Positions 9,795 through 18,670 of a stretch of DNA of 64,000 nt are shown one piece after another. Location of the stretch: positions 30,583 through 94,582 of the forward strand of contig JAILOK010000112.1 of NCBI GenBank assembly GCA_024690825.1, in the 5' to 3' direction. Position 1 is the stretch's first letter. Each line of letters begins with the position of its first letter. A program made the position numbers and the translations under genes. Origin of the DNA: Lachnospiraceae bacterium (lineage in GTDB: Bacteria; Bacillota; Clostridia; Lachnospirales; Lachnospiraceae). The notes under the pieces were generated by a model, which did no database searches, had not been told where the DNA came from, and saw nothing but the letters and a program-made list of their open reading frames with translations.

Positions 9795-10874
9795 TTATTT
9801 GATCACCGCATTGTCCAGCACGAAATCCTGTACCTTTTCACTGAGCAGATATTCTGTCAGTGTTTTTTCATCAACCGATTTTTTTAATGTATCCACATCC
9901 GTGCCGTATTCCTTTGCCTTTGAAGCATAATAATCGACAACTTCCTTTTCGTCGACCGCTATGTTTTCCGCCTTTGCTATTGCCCTGATCACGAGCTCCT
10001 GTTTGGAGATCTCTCTGCCGTAATCAGCCGCCTGTTCGGCAAAATCAGCCATATTCCCGCTTATGAGTGATACATACTCATCAAGCGAAAGACCGTACTG
10101 GGATGCAAAACTCTCTATATTCGAGGTATACTGTGTGGTATTTTCCGAAACAAGCCACTCGGGAAGCTTGTCAAGATCACAGGTACTCGCATCATATATC
10201 TGCTGCATCAGTTCGCTTCTGTAGGAACTCTGCGCGGCTTCTTCCTTTGACTTTTCGATAGTACCTTTTATGAGATCAAGATATTCATCCACATCGTCAA
10301 ATTTTTCAGCCTCGTATTTATCTGCCAGCTTTTCAAGGATGCCGTCATCGGTAATTGCCGGCACATCATCTGCCTGAATGGAATTTACCGTCACGGTAAA
10401 GACCACATCCGCTCCGGCAAGTTCTTCGGAATGATAGTCCTCGGGGAAGGTAAGCTCCAGGTCCTTGGTTTCCCCGATCTCCATACCGGTCACTCCTTCT
10501 TCGAAACCGTCTATGAAAGTATGTGATCCTATGGTCAGGTCATACCCCGAGGCTGTTCCTCCGTCAAAAGCAACTCCGTCCTTCTTTCCGACATAATCAA
10601 TATTGACGGTATCTCCTTCTATGACGGGTCTGTCCTTCACCTCGGTCTTTGATGCAAGAGCGGACAGATCGGACATCACTGCGTCCTCTATGTCACTCTC
10701 GCTGACTGTGGTATCGATCTTGTCGACCGTAACTGCCTTGTACTGTCCCAGTGTTACATACTTTGACGGGTCGATATTTTCAAGACTCTGTTCCTCGGCC
10801 GTACAGCTGCACAGCACAAGTGATAAACACACCAATAAAGCGGTCTTAACCGCTCCTTTTCTGAATTTTTTCAT
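9795..10874 (-). CDS. Trigger-factor-like FKBP lipoprotein (extracytoplasmic PPIase/chaperone)
   Basis: A signal sequence ([20 protein letters not shown]) ends in a lipobox LCSC, so the mature protein should be lipid-anchored at Cys24 on the outer face of the membrane. The rest resembles trigger factor without the ribosome-binding domain: an FKBP-type PPIase domain near residues 85-170 ([36 protein letters not shown]) and an alpha-helical C-terminal region with trigger-factor-like spacing. It may fold exported proteins, in the way PrsA does. It is the first gene of the minus-strand run into the pil genes. A RBS GAAGGAGATT precedes the ATG. Confidence 0.85.
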   Translation of the reverse strand: MKKFRKGAVKTALLVCLSLVLCSCTAEEQSLENIDPSKYVTLGQYKAVTVDKIDTTVSESDIEDAVMSDLSALASKTEVKDRPVIEGDTVNIDYVGKKDGVAFDGGTASGYDLTIGSHTFIDGFEEGVTGMEIGETKDLELTFPEDYHSEELAGADVVFTVTVNSIQADDVPAITDDGILEKLADKYEAEKFDDVDEYLDLIKGTIEKSKEEAAQSSYRSELMQQIYDASTCDLDKLPEWLVSENTTQYTSNIESFASQYGLSLDEYVSLISGNMADFAEQAADYGREISKQELVIRAIAKAENIAVDEKEVVDYYASKAKEYGTDVDTLKKSVDEKTLTEYLLSEKVQDFVLDNAVIK

Positions 10875-11108
10875 AATCTCCTTCTTTCGTACACTGTTAT
10901 CCCGGATAATAAGAACTGCTCCTTTTCCCGCAATTCCAAAACCCTCACTAACAATTTATATCACAAACTTCGCTATTATTCAAATACCGGCACCAAGATT
11001 TCCTGTATCTTTTTTTTATTTTCTGTGTTATACTGTCTGATGTATCACCTCATGTCCGGGGTAAATGTTCCGGATATGGGTAAGTTCCGAGTTTATGAGG
11101 GAATCTTA
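10875..11108. other. Divergent intergenic region between lipoprotein and MshEN-CheX gene
   Basis: This 234-bp AT-rich gap separates divergent genes and should hold both promoters. On the plus strand TATACT at 11029-11034 matches a -10 element but no good -35 lies 17 nt upstream. An inverted repeat ATGTCCGG/CCGGATAT spans about 11052-11078, just upstream of the plus-strand start, and could be an operator. On the minus strand only a weak TTGCGG / TATTAT pair with 16-nt spacing is seen. No small gene was recognised. Confidence 0.4.
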
Positions 11109-11993
11109 ATGATAGCACAGATCCTGGGAAAATATTTTGTAGAAAAGGATTTTTTGACACACGGACAGCTTTCGACCGTGCTGAAAAAGCAGATGGGCAG
11201 AAAGGTCCGCCTGGGTACGATCGCCGTTTCCGAAGGACTCATGACTCTTGCGCAGGCAGATGCCGTCAACATGCTGCAGCAGTCCATTGACAAACCCTTC
11301 GGTGATCTGGCCGTATACAAGGGTTTTCTTACCATTACCCAGGTCAAATCCCTCCTTCGTGAACAGGGAAATGAATTCATCCTTTTCATGCAGACCTTAA
11401 ACGATGAAGGCCTGATGGATGTGCCCGCGTTTGAATCCGCAGTCAGGCAGTTCCAGATAGATTCGGGAGTTACGACTACCACTTTGGAAGCAATGAAGGC
11501 GGGAAGCATTGATGCCATAATAGAAACCTGTCTCGGCGACAACATGAGTGAATTCATCGACCATGTCGGCACCGCAATCCGTCTGGTGGTCAGGATAATA
11601 GACAGGGATGCCTATATCGGAAAAGCAAGGATAACAAACGATGTTTCGGAACTCCCTTCGGGAGTGTTCCAGCGAATAACCACACCTTCAGGCGACAGTT
11701 ACTGCTGCGCCCTCACGGATGAAAAGCAGGGGCTCTGCGCGGTAGCCTCCGGCTTTGCAAAAGATCAGTTTGAAAACGATGATCTGTTTATAATAGATGC
11801 CGCGGGAGAATTCCTGAACTGTGTAAACGGCCTGTTCTGCACGACCGTAAGCCATGAGGAACCTTCCTATGACATCGAACCCCAACAGTTCTATTCACAC
11901 GAAAACATCCCGGACACCATAACCGGTTCAAAGATACTTCATATGCCCATCTATATAGGGAGCAGCGTGACAGAGTTCGTCATCATCAAGTGA
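11109..11993 (+). CDS. MshEN-like repeat protein with CheX-like C-terminal domain
   Basis: A 294-residue protein with two parts. The N-terminal 85 residues hold three repeats of the MshEN pattern: LGKYFVEKDFLTHGQLS, RLGTIAVSEGLMTLAQAD and FGDLAVYKGFLTITQVK, the fold that in PilB/GspE ATPases binds c-di-GMP. The C-terminal 150 residues resemble CheX/CheC-type phosphatase folds (DAAGEFLNCVNGLF, with conserved Glu and Asn). No ATPase domain is present. The ATG at 11109 has GAGGGA about 7 nt upstream and is preferred over an upstream ATG-like frame at 11025. It faces the pil operon divergently, so it may modulate pilus or chemosensory signalling; that is inference. It overlaps folC by 8 nt at the 3' ends. 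Confidence 0.82.
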   Translation: MIAQILGKYFVEKDFLTHGQLSTVLKKQMGRKVRLGTIAVSEGLMTLAQADAVNMLQQSIDKPFGDLAVYKGFLTITQVKSLLREQGNEFILFMQTLNDEGLMDVPAFESAVRQFQIDSGVTTTTLEAMKAGSIDAIIETCLGDNMSEFIDHVGTAIRLVVRIIDRDAYIGKARITNDVSELPSGVFQRITTPSGDSYCCALTDEKQGLCAVASGFAKDQFENDDLFIIDAAGEFLNCVNGLFCTTVSHEEPSYDIEPQQFYSHENIPDTITGSKILHMPIYIGSSVTEFVIIK

Positions 11994-13263
11994 CGGCATT
12001 AAAGGTTCTGATCAGACCGACATAGTAAAGAGAGCCGCAGGCGCAGATAACATCTGATGCTTCGGCTTTTTTTAATGCCTCCTTATATGCGCTTACGGGA
12101 TCCGGGACAGCCTTTGCGGGAACACCGCTTCTTTTTTTTACTTCCGAAAGAAGCTCATCTGCGCTTAAACTCCTCCCCGAAGGCACCGTCACGGTATATA
12201 CCTCCTTAGCAAGAGGAAGTATTTCATCGAGCATCTTTCCATAGTCCTTATCCTTAAGGATTCCTATGATAAATATCACGGGAGTATCCTGAAAATAAAG
12301 TCTCAGGCTTGAAGAAAGTCTTAACATGCCCTGTACATTATGGGAGCCGTCTATGACCACCCGCGGTTCTCTCCTTATCATCTCAAATCTCGCGGGCCAC
12401 CCGGCCTTAAAAAGCCCCTCCTTTACCTGATCAGGCTTTATATCAAAACCTTTGTCCCTAAGTATCTGCGCAGCCTTCACTGCCATGGAGGCATTATTTA
12501 TCTGATAGTCACCCAAAAGCGAAATGCTGTATTTTATACCTTCAAGTTCAAAATCCACTCCGTTTATGCCGGATTTTGAAGGGCCATCCGGAAGAGGACA
12601 TACAAAAAGGTCCGCTTTTCTTTCCCTGCAGACTCCCTCAATAACCTCCATAACCCCGTTCTCCTGGGGATATACCAGTACCGTGCTGTCCTTTTTGATG
12701 ATACCCGCCTTTTCAAAGGCTATCTTTTCAAGAGTATCTCCAAGTATGTCCGTATGGTCATAGCTTATCGGCGTGATCATGCAAAGAAGCGGTTCTTTTA
12801 TTACATTGGTCGCATCAAGCCTTCCTCCGAGGCCGACTTCAAGCACGCATATGTCACATTTCTTTTCAAAAAAGTAAAGGAAGGCTATGGCAGTTATGAC
12901 CTCAAACTCAGTCGGCTCGCCTTTTCCCTCCTCCTTCATTCTGACAGCCGCTTCTTTCACTTTGGTCGCAAGACGCGCAAAATCCTCCTCTCCTATCTCT
13001 TCTCCGTCTACTCTTATCCTTTCGGAGAATCTCTCCACAAAAGGAGAAGTATACATGCCTGTCCTGTAACCTGAGCTGATGAGGATCTGACTTAAAAATG
13101 CCACGGTTGAACCCTTTCCGTTCGTTCCCGCGACATGGACAAACCTCATCTTCTTCTGGGGATCTCCCAGATCCTTCATAAGGTTCTCTATATTTTCAAG
13201 ACCCAGCTTTGAACCGAAGCGGGCTATACTGTCTATATATCTCCTTGCATCCTCATAATTCAT
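11986..13263 (-). CDS. folC: Folylpolyglutamate synthase (bifunctional FolC type)
   Basis: Mur-ligase-family enzyme that adds glutamate to folates and, in many bacteria, to dihydropteroate. The P-loop GTNGKGST lies near residues 46-53, followed by TSPFVERFSERIRVDG, a family signature; a second-domain motif VIDGSHNVQG lies later. At 425 residues the length is normal. It starts with ATGA overlapping the folT stop, so folate import and polyglutamate trapping are coupled. Confidence 0.94.
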   Translation of the reverse strand: MNYEDARRYIDSIARFGSKLGLENIENLMKDLGDPQKKMRFVHVAGTNGKGSTVAFLSQILISSGYRTGMYTSPFVERFSERIRVDGEEIGEEDFARLATKVKEAAVRMKEEGKGEPTEFEVITAIAFLYFFEKKCDICVLEVGLGGRLDATNVIKEPLLCMITPISYDHTDILGDTLEKIAFEKAGIIKKDSTVLVYPQENGVMEVIEGVCRERKADLFVCPLPDGPSKSGINGVDFELEGIKYSISLLGDYQINNASMAVKAAQILRDKGFDIKPDQVKEGLFKAGWPARFEMIRREPRVVIDGSHNVQGMLRLSSSLRLYFQDTPVIFIIGILKDKDYGKMLDEILPLAKEVYTVTVPSGRSLSADELLSEVKKRSGVPAKAVPDPVSAYKEALKKAEASDVICACGSLYYVGLIRTFNAVT

Positions 13264-13790
13264 GTCTTTTGAAATATCCTTTTGTTTACCGCTTCAGCGC
13301 CCTTTAAAACACCCGTCAGGAGCAGTACATTTATCGGGAACATTATGAGCGTCTTTATTACCCTGGCGCCAAGAACAGCCATGATCCCCTGTCCGTAAAG
13401 GATGCTTAAGCAGACCGTGTTCAGACACAGGCTAATGATCAGCGTGTCAAGAAGCTGGGCCGCTATTATCCTCTTTATTGACGGCGTCTTTTTGTAAAGG
13501 ATCAGTCCGTATAAGACCCCCTGAACGATCCCCGTTATCGTAAATCCCGGGAAATAGGGTCCCGTCGGCTTTACAAGAAATCCCAGCACATCAGTCAGAC
13601 CGCCTACTATCCCTCCGATGGCTGGTCCGAATAGCATTCCCGTACATGCAACGGGAAGAAACTGGAGTCTTATCTCCGCCACATCGGATATGGGGATCTT
13701 GAAAAAACCCAGTATGACCGCTATGCCTAATAACATCGCGCATGTCGTCATGACCCTGGTATCCGTCAGCTGCTTCATCAGTGCATACAC
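13260..13790 (-). CDS. folT: ECF transporter S component, probable folate-specific FolT
   Basis: A 176-residue, six-helix integral membrane protein with S-component features (LGFFKIPI, RLQFLPVACTGMLFGPAIGGIVGGLTDVLGF). S components bind a vitamin and dock on the shared EcfA1A2T module, encoded at 59704-62191. The folate assignment rests on overlap with folC (ATGA) and family likeness, not on binding-site residues that could be checked here. It overlaps the pyrD end by 13 nt. Another vitamin specificity remains possible. Confidence 0.8.
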   Translation of the reverse strand: MYALMKQLTDTRVMTTCAMLLGIAVILGFFKIPISDVAEIRLQFLPVACTGMLFGPAIGGIVGGLTDVLGFLVKPTGPYFPGFTITGIVQGVLYGLILYKKTPSIKRIIAAQLLDTLIISLCLNTVCLSILYGQGIMAVLGARVIKTLIMFPINVLLLTGVLKGAEAVNKRIFQKT

Positions 13791-14686
13791 CCTATGATAT
13801 CCGATATCTTTTCGATACCGGTTTTTTCCATATATGCTTCCATGCCGTTTATTATATCCATCATCAGCCCCGGCTCATGAAAATTCATCATTCCCACCGC
13901 GACAAGACTTGCTCCCGCCATCATCATCTCTACGGCATCCTCCCATCCTGCGATCCCGCCCATTCCGATGACAGGGATCTTCACTGCCTTTGAGGCTTCA
14001 TATACCATTCTTACTGCTATGGGATGGATGGCCGGTCCCGAAAGACCTCCTGTTCTGTTTGCCAGAACAAACCTTCTCCGGTATATATCTATTTTCATTG
14101 CAGTAAAGGTGTTGATCAGCGATACGGCATCCGCCCCTCCCTCCTCGGCAGCGCGGGCCATCATAGAAATATCAGTGACATTCGGAGAAAGCTTCATGAT
14201 GACAGGTTTTTTCGACACCTGCTTTACCGCCTTCGTTATCGAAAGAAGAGAGTCTGCGTCTGTTCCGAAGGCTATCCCGCCCTCCTTCACATTGGGACAG
14301 GATACATTTATCTCAAGCATGGCGATCTCTTCCCTTTCGGAAAGGATCTTTACCGCTTCGACATATTCTTCTTCGGTGTGTCCGCAGACATTTACTATCA
14401 CGGGCACATCGAAATTTTTAAGGAAGGCCAGATCGCGCTTGATAAAAACCTCTGCACCGGGGTTCTGCAGGCCTATGGCATTCATCATTCCCGATGGTGT
14501 TTCGGCAACCCTGGGTGTATCGTTCCCCTCCCAGGCAGTAACGGATACTCCCTTGGTAGTGACCGCGCCAAGCTTTCCCAGATCCAAAAATCCGGAGTAT
14601 TCCATGCCGCTTCCAAAAGTGCCTGATGCGCAGGTGACGGGATTCCTAAACTTTATACCGCATAAGCTTACAGACATATCCCTCAT
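13778..14686 (-). CDS. pyrD: Dihydroorotate dehydrogenase B, catalytic subunit
   Basis: Class 1B dihydroorotate dehydrogenase, an FMN enzyme of pyrimidine synthesis that works with PyrK and passes electrons to NAD. Motifs include FRNPVTCASGTFGSG at the N-terminus, the class 1 catalytic Cys in NVSCPNVKEGG, and FMN-binding segments NRTGGLSGPAI and IPVIGMGGI. At 302 residues the length is normal. The ATG overlaps the pyrK stop by 4 nt. Confidence 0.95.
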   Translation of the reverse strand: MRDMSVSLCGIKFRNPVTCASGTFGSGMEYSGFLDLGKLGAVTTKGVSVTAWEGNDTPRVAETPSGMMNAIGLQNPGAEVFIKRDLAFLKNFDVPVIVNVCGHTEEEYVEAVKILSEREEIAMLEINVSCPNVKEGGIAFGTDADSLLSITKAVKQVSKKPVIMKLSPNVTDISMMARAAEEGGADAVSLINTFTAMKIDIYRRRFVLANRTGGLSGPAIHPIAVRMVYEASKAVKIPVIGMGGIAGWEDAVEMMMAGASLVAVGMMNFHEPGLMMDIINGMEAYMEKTGIEKISDIIGCMH

Positions 14687-15480
14687 AAGACCACCTCCGA
14701 TGCGTCAAAAACCGGCCCTTCCGTGCAGATCCTCGCATTGTTTACATGGGAATGGCTGTCCTTTTCTGTTGTTTTGACCACACAGCCAAGACATGCCCCC
14801 ACTCCGCATGCCATCCTTTCCTCGAGAGAAATATATGCTTTGATCCCGTTTTTTTCAGAGTACTCTTTTACGGCTTCAAGCATGGGCATGGGGCCGCAGG
14901 CAAATATCACATCTGCCCCGATCAGGGCTTTATCTGCCGCTTCTATGACATTTCCTTTGATGCCTGCGCTCCCGTCATCCGTTGCTATGACAACATCCGC
15001 TCCGCTGTCCTTAAAATCCTGCGACAAAAATGCATTCATGGAGGAATCCCTGTAACCTAAAACCGCTCTCACATTTTGGGGCCCGTCCGTTTTGCCCTTC
15101 ATCCGGCATAATCTCTTTGACAATTCCAAAAGAGCGGGCGCTCCGATCCCTCCGCAAAGAAGAAGGACTTCCTTTCCGGCTGCTGCGCTTAAATCCCAGC
15201 CGTTCCCGAGAGGTCCTTCTATCATGATTTCCTTATTTATGTCTATATCCGCCAGACCTTCCGTTCCTGCGCCGGATACCCTGAAAACGATCCGGATCTC
15301 TTCACCTTCCGCTTCGCATATGCACAAAGGCCTTCCCAAAAGCTTTGAAGGGTCGTTTGGAAATACCAGTATAAACTGACCGCTTTTTGCTTCAGGCGCT
15401 ATTTCTGTCTTAAGCCTGATATCATATATCCCCTCGCACAGTTTTCTTTTCGAAACGACTTCAGCCCTGCATTTTTTCAT
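14683..15480 (-). CDS. pyrK: Dihydroorotate dehydrogenase B electron-transfer subunit
   Basis: FAD and [2Fe-2S] subunit that links PyrD to NAD. The flavin-binding region RPLCIC, the NAD-binding segment LLCGGIGAPALLEL, and the C-terminal cluster ligands in ACGVGACLGCVVK plus ARICTEGPVF are visible. At 265 residues the length is normal. The ATG at 15480 was chosen because it overlaps the pyrC stop by 4 nt; a start at 15588 would run 108 nt into pyrC and add 36 residues without family likeness. Confidence 0.94.
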   Translation of the reverse strand: MKKCRAEVVSKRKLCEGIYDIRLKTEIAPEAKSGQFILVFPNDPSKLLGRPLCICEAEGEEIRIVFRVSGAGTEGLADIDINKEIMIEGPLGNGWDLSAAAGKEVLLLCGGIGAPALLELSKRLCRMKGKTDGPQNVRAVLGYRDSSMNAFLSQDFKDSGADVVIATDDGSAGIKGNVIEAADKALIGADVIFACGPMPMLEAVKEYSEKNGIKAYISLEERMACGVGACLGCVVKTTEKDSHSHVNNARICTEGPVFDASEVVL

Positions 15481-16748
15481 AATACGATCCTTTTTCCCCC
15501 GGCTATGGTATGGTGGACCTTTCCGTAGAGTTCTTCGCCTATGAACGGGGAATTGAAGGACTTTGAATAAAATTTGCTCACCGTCCATTTTTCGTTGGGA
15601 TCAAACACGACTACATCCCCGGCGGCCCCTATCTCAAGCGTTCCGGCATTGAATCCGTAAAGACGGGCCGGATTCAGGCTCATGAGCTCTATCATCTTCA
15701 TCAGGTCCATATGTCCTGCCTTGACGAGATTTGTCACCGCCAGCGCCAGCGCCGTCTCGAGACCTATCATGCCTGAAGGCGCGATCACAAAGCTCCTTCT
15801 TTTTTCGATCTCCATATGAGGAGCATGGTCTGTGGCTATGATATCCAAGGTACCGTCCTTTAACCCTTCAATGATGGCCTGTCTGTCCCTTTCAGTCCGA
15901 AGCGGCGGATTAACCTTTGCTTCGGATCCCCTGTCTATTATGGCTTTTTCCGTCAGGGAGAAGTGGTGGGGCGTTGCTTCCGCGTGTATGAGGCCTGCCT
16001 TATCCTTCTTTTTGGCTTCACGGATCATAGCGACGCTTTCTGCCGCGCTCACATGCTGTATATTGATGATCGCTCCGGTCTCGAGCGCGAGCTTCAGATC
16101 CCTTTCGACCATCACTATCTCTGCCTTCCTGTCTGCTCCCGTAAGTCCGAATTTCCTTGCAACCTCTCCTGCATTGATGCCCTGCTCAAAGATATAGGAG
16201 GGATCCTCCTCGTGAAGGCTTATCGGCGTACCAAGCTTTGCGGCGGCTTCCATGGCTTTTCTCATCAGGACATCATTTATTATCGGCAGTCCGTCATCCG
16301 AAAAACCGGGCGCGCCGTCCTTTGCAAGGCTTTCCATGTCCGTCAGGCTTTTTCCCATACGGCCGTTCGTGACCGTAGCAAGCTGATGTACATGTATCTG
16401 GGAATCCTCCACCCTTTTTAAGATGCTGTTTAAGATCGACTGCCTGTCAACGGCAGGTTCCGTATTTGCCATCAGCACCACCGTGGTATATCCCCCGGCG
16501 ATCGCCGCTCTTTCTCCTGTGCCTATGTCTTCTTTTTCGGTCTGACCGGGATCCCTGAAATGAGCATGAACATCCACAAAACCGGGAGCCACGACCATTC
16601 CCGCAGCATCAACGACCTGTCCGTCCTTATTTCTTTTATCATCGATCAGGGGAAACACATCCTCGATCAGTCCGTCATTTATGAGTACATCCGCCTTCCT
16701 GTCTGTCTGTGTCGCCGGATCTACCACTCTTCCGCCTCTGATTATCAT
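15477..16748 (-). CDS. pyrC: Dihydroorotase
   Basis: Zinc amidohydrolase that closes carbamoyl-aspartate to dihydroorotate. The metal motif DVHAHFRDPG lies near residue 60; IIATDHAPH holds the later catalytic Asp, and VSAAESV and NPAR are also family typical. At 423 residues it matches the type I bacterial enzyme. It follows plsC by 3 nt and heads the pyrC-pyrK-pyrD group. No PyrR attenuator is seen in front of it. Confidence 0.95.
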   Translation of the reverse strand: MIIRGGRVVDPATQTDRKADVLINDGLIEDVFPLIDDKRNKDGQVVDAAGMVVAPGFVDVHAHFRDPGQTEKEDIGTGERAAIAGGYTTVVLMANTEPAVDRQSILNSILKRVEDSQIHVHQLATVTNGRMGKSLTDMESLAKDGAPGFSDDGLPIINDVLMRKAMEAAAKLGTPISLHEEDPSYIFEQGINAGEVARKFGLTGADRKAEIVMVERDLKLALETGAIINIQHVSAAESVAMIREAKKKDKAGLIHAEATPHHFSLTEKAIIDRGSEAKVNPPLRTERDRQAIIEGLKDGTLDIIATDHAPHMEIEKRRSFVIAPSGMIGLETALALAVTNLVKAGHMDLMKMIELMSLNPARLYGFNAGTLEIGAAGDVVVFDPNEKWTVSKFYSKSFNSPFIGEELYGKVHHTIAGGKRIVL

Positions 16749-16751
16749 AGA

Positions 16752-17489
16752 TCAAACCCCTTTCAGCATTTCTGCAATCCTGCCTCTTGTTATCTCTCCC
16801 AAATGTTTCTGTTCATCCTTGGAAAAATCGTTTATTTCCAGAGGCTGTCCGAAGATCATCTTTACATCTGCTGCTTTCAGCCATGGAAGATGTTCTTCGA
16901 AAACGGCTCTCGTATTGCTCATCGCCACCGGTATGATCTTTGCTCCCGATTTGACCGCGATCTTTAATGAGCCTTCCTTAAACGGCGCTAGTTCCGTCTC
17001 ATCCTCACCCTTTCCTCTGGTGCCCTCCGGATAGATAACGATACTTATGCCGTTCTTTACTTCATCTATACACTCAAGGATGACCTTAAGACCCTGCTTT
17101 AAATCCTTTCGGTCAAGGAATCTGCAGTGAAGGAGCCTCATCCACCAACCGATCACAGGCAGATTTTTCGTTTCCTTCTTTGCCACAAATCCGGTCAGTT
17201 TCTTTCTCTTTCCGAGATATCCGTAAAGAATGACTATATCAAAGATGCTCCTGTGATTTGATACAAAGAGCACCGCTTCGTCGTCCGGGATATTCTCTTC
17301 TCCCGTAACATCAAGTTTTACTCCGGCAATAAAATCCACCACCGTGAAGGCCCAGCATACGATGACAAGCGGCAGCATATCCGCAGTTTCCCTTGAAAAC
17401 AGCCTTATGATAAGTATGATACCGATGAGGGGAATGGATACCAAAAGAAAGATCAGCAGAAATATGAAGGCTATGATTATTCTGATCAT
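16752..17489 (-). CDS. plsC: 1-acyl-sn-glycerol-3-phosphate acyltransferase
   Basis: Membrane-bound acyltransferase making phosphatidic acid from lysophosphatidic acid. The catalytic HX4D motif is NHRSIFD near residues 77-83; the substrate motif is YPEGTRGKGE. An N-terminal double hydrophobic stretch (about 1-60) anchors it. At 245 residues it is normal. It lies 3 nt from both neighbours, inside the methyltransferase-plsC-pyr-fol run. Confidence 0.92.
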   Translation of the reverse strand: MIRIIIAFIFLLIFLLVSIPLIGIILIIRLFSRETADMLPLVIVCWAFTVVDFIAGVKLDVTGEENIPDDEAVLFVSNHRSIFDIVILYGYLGKRKKLTGFVAKKETKNLPVIGWWMRLLHCRFLDRKDLKQGLKVILECIDEVKNGISIVIYPEGTRGKGEDETELAPFKEGSLKIAVKSGAKIIPVAMSNTRAVFEEHLPWLKAADVKMIFGQPLEINDFSKDEQKHLGEITRGRIAEMLKGV

Positions 17490-17492
17490 CTC

Positions 17493-18530
17493 TCAGGCCT
17501 TCCTTCTCAAAATCATGTGTATCTCCGAGGCGGATTCGCTTTCATCGACCGTCCGCTGAAGATCGTCAAGTATCGGCAGGAATCTTTCCGAAAAAACATC
17601 CTTCAGTCTTCCGTTTCCGCCTTCCTCGAGACAGACGCATATCATCCTGTAAAGATCCATCATGTCGGATCCGAATTTCCATGAAGACATCTTTTCAAAA
17701 CCGATCCTCCCGGCCATATATGAGATAGAGCTGTCCTGGAAAAGATGACTGTGAGTTCCTCCGGCATGCCGGTTGTAGCAGTTCTGATGGGCCGCTTCAA
17801 ACACGCAGCTTAAGGAAAACATCGGCACCGAAAAATAAATATACCGGATATTTCCGTTGTCTCTTACGGCATCGAGGATCTCATCCAGGTTTATGATATG
17901 CTCCAAAACCCCGATAAAGGTAACCGTGTTGCATTCCGTATTCCGTATCAGCGCAGCTATATCGCCGGGATCGGCCTGCTTTAATATATCCTCCCCGTTC
18001 ATGGCATTCGCGAAGTCCACCTGGGCGCTGCTTATCTCAACGCCTGTCGAATCACTGACGCCAAGTGTCCTTAAAGCGCTCACGAAATAACCGCTTCCCG
18101 CTCCGTCGTCAAGCACGCGGATATCGGAAAGCGCAAGACCGTCTTTATTAAGTTCTTCAATGAGAAACTGTGCCTTTGGGATATAGATCATATCCCGTCT
18201 TGATATGTATTTCTTCCTGTCATCCTCAGAATAGTTGTTTTCGTAACTGTCTGAGATATATACGGCATTTGCGAAATCATCCGTATCTTCATAGCGGCTG
18301 TTCACATGTCCGCATTTTCCGCACAGGAAATATTCCATCCTCTGGCTTTGATAGAGGACTTCTCCCGAAAGCTTTTCATGACAGATCTTGCAGAAACGCC
18401 TTTCGGGCTGACGCAGAAGGGCATCTGCCTGGCGGGAGGACATCTTGAGCATTTCCCCGTTGCGGTTAAAGAAATCGCTCTTGATCTTCATGATGTCGCC
18501 GACCGATTTTCCGTATCGCTTATTCTCCAT
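17493..18530 (-). CDS. Class I SAM-dependent methyltransferase with N-terminal zinc ribbon
   Basis: A 345-residue protein. A cysteine pair set CKIC ... CGKCGH near residues 45-75 suggests a zinc ribbon. The SAM-binding core begins with IRVLDDGAGSGYF, followed by VEISSAQVDFA and ITFIGVLEH-like strands (VTFIGVLEHIINLDE). The substrate is unknown; similar proteins modify sugars or small molecules. The ATG at 18530 follows GGAGGAATTG; an upstream ATG at 18572 would place the N-terminus inside the tRNA-Leu gene. The coding start lies 15 nt from the tRNA 3' end. Confidence 0.83.
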   Translation of the reverse strand: MENKRYGKSVGDIMKIKSDFFNRNGEMLKMSSRQADALLRQPERRFCKICHEKLSGEVLYQSQRMEYFLCGKCGHVNSRYEDTDDFANAVYISDSYENNYSEDDRKKYISRRDMIYIPKAQFLIEELNKDGLALSDIRVLDDGAGSGYFVSALRTLGVSDSTGVEISSAQVDFANAMNGEDILKQADPGDIAALIRNTECNTVTFIGVLEHIINLDEILDAVRDNGNIRYIYFSVPMFSLSCVFEAAHQNCYNRHAGGTHSHLFQDSSISYMAGRIGFEKMSSWKFGSDMMDLYRMICVCLEEGGNGRLKDVFSERFLPILDDLQRTVDESESASEIHMILRRKA

Positions 18531-18545
18531 CAATTCCTCCATGCA

Positions 18546-18629
18546 TGCGGGTAGCCGGACTTGAACCGGCACGGTATCACTACCGAGGGATTTTAAGTCC
18601 CTTGTGTCTGCCTATTCCACCATACCCGC
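18546..18629 (-). tRNA. tRNA-Leu (anticodon TAA)
   Basis: An 84-nt class II tRNA. The acceptor stem is GCGGGTA paired with TACCCGC, with discriminator A; the anticodon stem AGGGA/TCCCT encloses the loop CTTAAAA, giving anticodon TAA; a long variable arm and the T-arm CCGGTTCAAGTCCGG follow. CCA is not encoded. A strong promoter lies just upstream, and the methyltransferase Shine-Dalgarno sequence begins directly after the 3' end. Confidence 0.96.
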
Positions 18630-18641
18630 TTAGGTCACCTT

Positions 18642-18670
18642 ATGATAGCACACCTTACGATTCTTATCAA
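18642..18670 (-). promoter_or_regulatory. Promoter for tRNA-Leu and following operon
   Basis: On the minus strand TTGATA (18670-18665), a 17-nt spacer and TATCAT (18647-18642) match sigma-A elements at 5/6 each. The start site would fall a few bases before the tRNA 5' end. The element overlaps the last codons of the GH13 gene. Confidence 0.75.

Noticed and set aside
18531..18572. Longer start for the methyltransferase
   Set aside because: The extra codons are tRNA-Leu sequence; the ATG at 18530 has a strong Shine-Dalgarno sequence.
18546..18629. tRNA-Leu as an integration site for a mobile element
   Set aside because: No integrase gene, no direct repeat of the tRNA end and no phage-type genes are seen in the neighbourhood.
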